64,000 bases of DNA from assembly GCF_943734655.1 (NCBI RefSeq), contig NC_071353.1, forward strand, positions 156,006,179-156,070,178, read 5' to 3'. Of the stretch, positions 56,760 to 64,000 are shown piece after piece. Both the position numbers and the translations under genes were made by a program. The notes beneath the pieces were generated by a model. It saw nothing but the letters and a program-made list of their open reading frames with translations, was not told where the DNA came from and did not search any database. Origin of the DNA: Sabethes cyaneus. Taxonomy: Eukaryota > Arthropoda > Insecta > Diptera > Culicidae. Position 1 is the first letter of the stretch. Each line of letters opens with the position of its first letter.

Positions 56760-57664
56760 TGTGGTCTACTTTGGCCTCAATTGCCACCAACTGAAGACGC
56801 TTTGGCATGTTTTCGACGAGGTTTCGAAGGTGCTATGGGCCCAAATAGTCCCATACCTTTTCCAGGGCTGCAAAATACGCTTATTTGTTCGTCATTCCTG
56901 TTTTATCCATCTTGCTGTCAAGTTTTGCCCAGAGATGTTCAATTGAGTTCCAATCGGGGCTCTGGGGTGGTCAATCCATTAATTTGATGCGGGTTGACCG
57001 GCAGAATGCTCGTGCATTTTTCGCTGTGTGTCTGAAGTCGTTGTCTTGCTGGAAGGTATAATTACTCTCCAGTCCCATTTTAAACATCGACTGCGGCAAA
57101 TTCTCATACAAAAATATCGATTTACCCTTCTGCCGTTGGTTTGAGTCAAATTTCCTAGCTCAAACCACGAGAGACCGCCTCAAACCTTCTTTGTTGGCTT
57201 TTGCGAAACTCTTAGTCGCCTTTTCTTGTTGAAGAGCTCAAATTTTGACCCATCTGACCAGACGACATGCTTCCAGAATTCCAGAAGCTTGTTGGTGTGG
57301 TTTCTGGCAAAGAGAAACCGTTTGTTTTTGTTGACCTTGCTAAGCATCGGTCGCTTCTTAACAAAATTGCTCTTCAAATCCCGTTCAAATCAAATCATTT
57401 CTTATTCGCTCGCATGGCTGTACGAGGATCTTTCTTGATCTGCCAAACAATCAGGTCGTCGATTTGTGCACTGTTCTTGCGCTTCGCTCCTCTTCCCGGG
57501 CGATCAGCAATACTTCTAATGTTGTAGTATGAATGAATGATTTTTTACACTGCCCCACGGCTCACTCCAAACTTATCCGCCGTTCTTCGTTGAGATTCGT
57601 TACGCTTGACATCACGCAGCACAATAAGGTTTCGGACCTGCATTGAAATTTTGCCACTGGTCAT
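56760..57664 (-). pseudogene. Tc1-type transposase, inactivated
   Basis: From ATG at 57662-57664 the minus strand gives an N-terminal helix-turn-helix region (QVRNLIVLRDVKRNESQRRT, then SVSRGAV-like). The catalytic core shows WSDGSKFELF (first Asp), FQQDNDFRHTAKNAR (second Asp), and PPQSPDWNSIEHLW (third-residue region). The Trp before PPQ is a TGA stop. Further stops and frameshifts are present (TAA near 57540). About 300 codons, close to the 340 usual for Tc1. Terminal inverted repeats were not found. Confidence 0.88.
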
Positions 57665-58132
57665 TTTTTCACAGCTTCAACAGTTCTAAAACCAATCTTT
57701 TTAGCACTTGAAATTGTCTTGCGAGCTCTACAATAAAAGCTGTTGACAAACAATAACAATGAAGTGTCAAAACCGGGGGGCTCACCAACGTGAACTACAC
57801 AGAAGAAAAAATTACGGTGATGAAAATTTTATTCAAATGTTTTTTAAATAAAAATCATTGATGTTTCTGTATCAAAATGAAATTTAGAAGTTAACTTTTA
57901 TGTTTCTTAAATCGAAATCATGGTATGTTAACAAAAACACAAGTTTATTTAAATTTTCTTTTATACTGGCGGTGATTTTTTTTTTGTGCCGGTCATTGAG
58001 GCATCTTACCATCTGTTTAAAAATCGCTGATTTCAATATTAGAAGCATGAATCACATTTATTTTCCTAGTCCTACGTCAGGCCCGTGCCTGTGATCGTGC
58101 CTCTTTTTATTTTTCGCATGAATCTATACCTA
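57665..58132. other. AT-rich non-coding stretch
   Basis: Contains TCCTACGTCAGGCCCGTGCC near 58070. No gene. Confidence 0.35.
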
Positions 58133-58556
58133 TACAAATGGATTTCTGTCTGTCTTCTGGCTACGTGGCTGGTTCTTATGACGGCTAGAGACCCCTCTTC
58201 CCACTAAGAAGGGGGGCTCCCATACAAATGAAACACAAATTTCTGCACAACTCGAGAACTTATCAAGCAAATGGAACAAAATTTGGCATGTGGGAGTCAA
58301 GAATTTTTTCTATGGTAAATTGAGACCCCTCCCCTCTTTAGAAGGAGAATTATGACTCCTCTTCCCTAAAAGAGGGGGGCTTCCATACAAATGAAATATA
58401 AACTTTCCCGTGCTTTCACAGTGACGTAACTGCCAAAATGAGTTATCTAAGGTTGAGCTCCTCAGAAACTTGCTAAACTCGAGATTGTAACAGATTCACG
58501 ATTTATGTACAACACATTTCAATTTGTGACAATACGAAGTTTGTCGGGTCAACTAG
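58133..58556 (+). mobile_element. Helitron-like element, copy 4 (short)
   Basis: TCTATACCTATACAAATGG follows an A; the end TTGTCGGGTCAACTAG precedes a T. About two diverged core units with G-runs, then the shared ACTCGAGATTGTAACAGATT block. Confidence 0.72.
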
Positions 58557-58714
58557 TTACAAATAAAAGGAATATATTTTTTGATTGCTTTGCAATATTA
58601 TACAAATTTATCAGTATTTTACATAGACATGCACAGGTATTGATGATAACTACCATAGTGTTATCAAAAAGTTGAATTATGTTCCGAAGGCGTGTCGAAT
58701 TCTAACTCAAATGA

Positions 58715-59975
58715 CAAATGAGATGGTATAACAAAGGTTGCTTTCACCAATAGGTGGATTAAATCGGGTTTTTTGAATAGTTTCTCTCTTGTTTTTCCTT
58801 TTTTCTGCCTGCTGCTGTTTACTCTTTCTCTGTTTCTTTTCTTTTACTGCTCCGCTTATCGCCCTTTGCCTTTGAGTCCTGAAATTTTTCTGCTTCGTTT
58901 TTCGTCTTTTTTCTTCCTTTTTTCTTCGCTTTCAGGCCCTGTTCTATTCTTTCAAATGGGACACTAGGTCAGAGGCTAAATTGGAAAAAAATTGAACATG
59001 AAATTGGCTTTAAAATGGGACATTGAAATTGGACCTCAATTGGACTCTCAAACACACTTAGAATTAGACTTCAAATTGGTCCTAAAATCGGACATCAAAT
59101 TGCCCTTGAAATCGGAGATGAAATATGAATTAAATTAAACTTGAGCTTAAAATGGGACATTGAATTGGACTTGAGGTTGGAGGCGAAATTGGAATTAAAT
59201 TGAACATGAAAGAGGTTTTAAAATGGGATATTGAAATGGGATATTGAATTGAAAATTAGGCTTCACGCTTCACGCGAATTGGACCTACAATCGGAAGTGA
59301 AATTGGAATTAAATTAAACTAAAAAATGGTCTCAAAATAGGAGACTAAATAGAAATTGACTTGAAATTGAACATGTGATTGCACATGAAAGTGGATTTAC
59401 AAAAGATGTGACACGTGCCTCAACCTGTGGGCACGTTAGTGCAAGAAGGGAAAGAGAAAATAATGGCGAAAAAAGAAAACCAATAGACGAAACGAGGAAA
59501 CCTGGAAAAAAGAGGTCAAATGGAATATAAAAGGAGAAATATGGGACAAAATGGGAATGAGATGAAAAACATCAGGAAAAAAGGACCAAAGATACAGGTA
59601 AAACTGGAGAGAAAAAGACGAAAAGCGGGAGATGGAAAAGGCAAGCCGAAGAGCAAAAGGAAAAAGGGAGCCAAAAACAGAACAAAACAAGGCATCTGAA
59701 AGAAGAAAGACGAAACAGACAAAGGTAAGGAGACGAAGGAGAGTAAAAGAAAAAGGGAAGAGAGAAGGCGGAAAACGAACATCAAATTGCAAATTGGAAT
59801 TGAAACTGTGTATCTGAGATCAGAAATGAAATTGGAGTTGAATCAAACTAGAAATTGAACCTTAAATGGGACATTAAATTAGACGTGAGATCAAGGGGAA
59901 ATTGGCCTTAAATGGGGACATTGAAATTGATCCTCAATTGTACTTCGAATTGCACTTAAAATTAGACTTTAGGCT
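58715..59975. repeat. Compound repeat: polypyrimidine, degenerate array, polypurine, degenerate array
   Basis: 58715-58775 is the flank also seen at 7936-7985. 58775-58960 is polypyrimidine. 58961-59430 is the 'gaaattgga' array. 59440-59785 is polypurine. 59790-59975 is the array again. All frames here are artefacts. Confidence 0.8.
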
Positions 59976-60073
59976 GCTAAAACTTGAAAATTACAGAAAT
60001 GTGTTTTGTACCGCCTTCATAAAATCGTAAATATCTCAGCGAGGTTTGAACAGACGTCCATGTACTATTATAC

Positions 60074-60150
60074 CGGGGTCAGTCCCGGCGTTCGTGACCC
60101 CGCAGAAGTCACGAATGACCTAAAAGTGTTAAAGTGACTATAATCTAACA
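60074..60150 (+). mobile_element. Internally deleted SINE copy
   Basis: Same family as 33856-33983: TCAGTCCCGGCGT, then a deletion of the A- and B-box part, then GACCCCGCAGAAGTCACGAA and the shared TTAAAGTGACTAT end. Confidence 0.7.
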
Positions 60151-60537
60151 ACAATTTTCCATCTATACATTATGGCTACGATGCTCTGAGACTCTTTTCG
60201 ATACCCTGTTTTGACGTTTATTTAAATGAAATATCAAAAATTTCAAAATTTTGCCGAATTCAATAAATTTCTGTAACCAAATAGGACTCCAGACATGCCC
60301 CCATAACTTTTTTATGAACGTATCAGATCTCAATGATTGTGAAAAAAATCATTAGGTACTTTGTTTCACCTACCTTAACATTTCTAAAAATATTTTTTTG
60401 AATTTAGTCTTAAAGAATGCCATTTTTTCATAAAACTCAAATGTCCCAAGTAACGATTCTAAAACCACTTGGTTTTACTTGAATTTTATAAAGATTTTAT
60501 TGCGGTATTAATCATTACCTCTGGTTTTATTGTGGTA

Positions 60538-63500
60538 CTAGCTGACCCGACAAACTTCGTATTGCCACAAATTAACCTGTGTTGTACATAAATCATGAAT
60601 CTCGGATGATCTTTGTCACAATCTCGAGTTTTGCAAGCTCCCCAGTGGGCGGCGCTTCCGATGGCGGGTCACCGGCAACACTCGCGACCGTCTCGTCCTG
60701 AATGATCTAGTGTTACTATAGATAGTTTTTGTGGTCTTGTATTGACTAATGTTTTATGGAAGAGTCTCGAATTTCTCGAGTTCGATTAGTTTTTGAGTTT
60801 CGCAAAAATTTCTGTTTTATTTGTATGAGAGTCCATATCCCCCTACCACAGGGGTGAGAGGTCTCTAACTATCGTAAAATAAATTCAAGACTCCAAAATC
60901 TCCCACATGCCAAATTTGGTTCCATTTGCTTGATTAGTTCTCAAGTTATAAGGAAATTTGAATTTCATTTGTATGGGAGCTCCCCTCTTAAAAGGGGAAG
61001 GGGTCGTAATTCACCATAGAAAAAATTTCTGCCATCTAAAACTCCCACATGCCAAATTTGGTTCCATTTGATTGATTAGTTCTCGAGATAAGAGGAAATT
61101 TGCATTTCATTTGTATGGAAGCCCACCCTCTTAAAGGGGAGATGGGCCATAACTCGCTTTCTAAAGAAGAGAGGGGTCTCAATTCACCATAGAAAAAAAT
61201 CTTGCGTCCAAAACCACTTACATGTCAAATTTGGTTCCATTTGCTTGATTAGTTCTCGAGTTATGAGGAAATTTGTTTTTCATTTACATAGGAGCCCCCC
61301 CCCTCTTAAAGTGGGGAAATCCATAGAAAATATACCATAGAAAATATTCTTGCCTACAAAAACACCCACATGATAAATTTGGTTCCATTTGCTAGATTAG
61401 TTCTAGAGTTATGAGGAAATTTGTATTTCGTTTGTATGAGAGCCCCCCCTCTTAAAAAGGTAAGGGGTCCTAATTCATCATAGAAAAAATGGTTGCCTCC
61501 AAAAACACCCACATGCCAAATATGGTTTCATTTGCTTGATTAGTGCTCGAATTATGAGGAAATTTGTATTTCATTTGTGTAGAAGCACCCCCTTTTAAAG
61601 TTGGGAGGGGTCCTAATTCACCATAGAAAATATTTTTGCCTCCAGAAACCTCCACATGCCAAATTTGGTTCCATTTGCTTGATTAGTTCTTGAGTTATTA
61701 GGAAATTTGTATTTCGTTTGTATAGGAGCCCCCCCTCTTAAAAAGGTAAGGGGTCCTAATTCATCATAGAAAAAATGGTTGCCTCCAAAAACACCCACAT
61801 GCCAAATATGGTTTCATTTGCTTGATTAGTGCTCGAATTATGAGGAAATTTGTATTTCATTTGTGTAGAAGCACCCCCTTTTAAAGTTGGGAGGGGTCCT
61901 AATTCACCATAGAAAATATTTTTGCCTCCAGAAACCTCCACATGCCAAATTTGGTTCCATTTGCTTGATTAGTTCTTGAGTTATTAGGAAATTTGTATTT
62001 CGTTTGTATAGGAGCCCCCCCTCCTAAAGTGAGGAGGGGTCCCAGTTCATCATAGAAAAAAATTTTGTCTCCAAAAACACCCACGTGTCAAATTTGGTTC
62101 CATTTTATTGATTAGTTCTCGAGTTATGAGGAAATTTGTATTTCGTTTGTATAGGAGCCCCCCCTCTTAAAGTGGGGAGGGGTTCTAATTCACCATAAAA
62201 AATATTCATGCCCTAGAAAACTTTCACATGCTAAATTTGGTTCCATTTGCTTGATTAGTTCTTGAGTTATGAGGAAATTTGTATTTCGTTTGTATAGGAG
62301 CCCCCCCTCCTAAAGTGAGGAGGGGTCCCAGTTCATCATAGAAAAAATTTTTGTCTCCAAAAACACCCATGTGTCTAATTTGGTTCCATTTGATTGATTA
62401 GTTCTCGAGTTATGAGGAAATTTGTATTTCGTTTGTATAGGAGCCCCCCCTCTTAAAGTGGGGAAGTGTCCTTATTTACCATAGAAAATATTCTTGCCCT
62501 CGAAAACTTTCACATGCCAAATTTGGTTCCATTTGCTTAATTACTTCTCGAGTTATGAGTAAAATTGTGTTTCTTTGGTACAGGAGCCCCCCCTCTTAAA
62601 GTGGGGAGGGGTCCTAATTTACTATAGAAAATATTCTTGCCCTAGAAAACTTTCACATGCTAAATTTGGTTCCATTTGCTTGATTAATTCTAGAGTTATG
62701 AGGAAATTTGCATTTCATTTGTATAGGAGCCCCCCTTCCTAAAGTGAGGAGGGGTCCCAATTCATCATAGAAAAAAATTTTGTCTCCAAAAACACCCACG
62801 TGCCAAATTTTGTTCCATTTGCTTGATTAGTTCTCGAGTTATGAGGAAATTTGTATTACGTTTGTATAGGAGCCCCCCCTCTTAAAGTGGGGAAGTGTCC
62901 TTATTTACCATAGAAAATATTCTTGCCCTCGAAAACTTTCACATGCCAAATTTTGTTCCATTTGCTTGATTAGTTCTTCAGTTATGAGGAAATTTGTATT
63001 TCATGTGTATAGGATCCCCCCCTCCTAAAACGGGGAGGGGTCCCAATTCATCATAGAAAAAATTTTTGTCTCCAAAAACACCCACATGCCAATTTTGGTT
63101 CCATTTGCTTAATTACTTCTCGAGTTATGAGTAAAATTGTGTTTCTTTGGTACAGGAGCCCCCCCTCTTAAAGTGGGGAGGGGTCCTAATTTACTATAGA
63201 AAATATTCTTGCCCTCGAAAACCTTCACATGCCAAATTTGGTTCCATTTGCTTGATTAGTTCTCGAGTTATGAGGAAATTTGTATGGAAGCCCCCCCTTT
63301 TAAAGAGTAGAGGAGTTATAATTCCCCTTATGAAGAGGGGAGGGGTCTCAATTTACCATAGAATAAATTCTTGTCACCGAAAACACCCACATGCCAAATT
63401 TTGTTCTATTTGCTTGATTAGTTGTCGAGTTATGCAGAAATTTGTGTTTCATTTGTATGGGAGCCCCCCCCTCTTAGTGGGGGGAGGGGTTTCTAACCAT

Positions 63501-63639
63501 CACTAAAACCTTTCCTGGCCCCAAAAAACCTCTACATGCATATTTTCATGTCGATTGGTTCAGTAGTTTTCGATTCTATAAGGAACATACGGACAGACAG
63601 ACAGACAGACAGACAGAAATCCTTCTTTATAGGTATAGA
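60538..63639 (-). mobile_element. Helitron-like element, copy 2 (3.1 kb), long 143-bp array
   Basis: The minus strand begins TCTATACCTATAAAGAAGG after A, then (CTGT)n, and ends GGGTCAGCTAG before T. About eighteen core units lie inside. The last 250 bp at the CTAG end are almost identical to copy 1. Confidence 0.75.
61441..62012. repeat. Higher-order 286-bp duplication within the 143-bp array
   Basis: 61441-61726 and 61727-62012 are two near-identical dimers, while the two monomers within each dimer differ. Confidence 0.88.
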
Positions 63640-63649
63640 TTGTCCAATA

Positions 63650-64000
63650 CTAGACATGATATTGGACTAACCAAATTTAAAAATTTTATTTGAAGTTAGA
63701 CTCAAGTCAATTGAACATGGGATTGAACTTGAAATTAGATTTAAAATTGGATTAATTCAAATTCTACTAGAAATTAGACATAAAATCTTAGTTTTTTCAA
63801 ATTGACTCAAAATTGAATCTAAAATTTTAAATTAAATTAGACTTGTAGTTGGGCTTAAAAGCGAACATGCATTTGAACTTGACATTTAGCGTTAAATTAG
63901 AATTGACCAAACACGAATTTTTACTTGAAATCAGGATTGACATTTTTCGTCTTACTCTCATTTGTTTTACTCTTTGCTGTTGCTCTTGTTCTTTTTTCCA
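63650..64000. repeat. Degenerate array then start of a polypyrimidine tract
   Basis: 'gaaattaga(c/t)', 'aaattgga' units to about 63935, then T/C-rich sequence up to the window end. Confidence 0.7.

Noticed and set aside
61470..62084. Set of four similar 61-aa proteins
   Set aside because: Produced by the 143-bp array; frames change from unit to unit.

Overview
This window looks like nuclear DNA of a dipteran insect, most likely a mosquito of the Aedes type. That assignment is an inference from the density and kinds of repeats (BEL/Pao, RTE and Jockey-like retrotransposons, Tc1, MULE, many MITEs, tRNA-derived SINEs, Helitron-like elements). It also rests on host-style leader DNA with long introns. 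No search was possible. There are no bacterial genes, operons or CRISPR arrays. Almost every long open frame is a transposon relic, a simple-sequence artefact or a chance frame.

Layout. 1-4110: a minus-strand BEL/Pao retrotransposon cut by the window edge, with a deletion, a frameshift and a 1.46-kb DNA transposon inside its polymerase. 4114-4947: a fold-back element. 5965-7222: decayed histone H2A, H2B and H2A copies on the minus strand. 7600-13550: purine-rich tracts, SINEs, a Helitron-like element with a 143-bp array, and a long (CA)n. 13550-17150: low-repeat, host-like DNA without a gene I can call. 17150-25100: abutting MITEs, a second Helitron-like family, long simple repeats and a 200-N gap. 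25106-26700: a Helitron-like copy and a retrotransposon 3' end. 26700-29084: host-like promoter and 5' leader DNA ending in the first coding exon of a secreted protein (29006-29084, plus strand), with a candidate second exon at 29769-29882.

30098-34778 is a nested stack: a MITE split by a 576-bp retroposon and by a 3.6-kb Helitron-like element, which itself holds a MULE with minisatellite-like ends. 34800-44900 is a TE-rich intron or intergenic stretch. Its main feature is a 1.9-kb snap-back element (41019-42925) with 5-bp target duplications and CACAGTG termini, the pattern of Transib transposons. 45000-48450 is GC-rich host-like DNA with a duplicated 84-bp exon-like unit on the minus strand. 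49339-49479 is a nearly perfect 68-bp hairpin. 50300-64000 holds a Jockey-like RT fragment, compound degenerate/polypyrimidine repeats, a dead Tc1 transposase and two more Helitron-like copies, the last with a higher-order tandem array.

How it fits together: the only convincing host coding DNA is the signal-peptide exon at 29006. The rest is a record of repeated insertion. Target-site duplications and interrupted copies let the order of several insertions be read directly.
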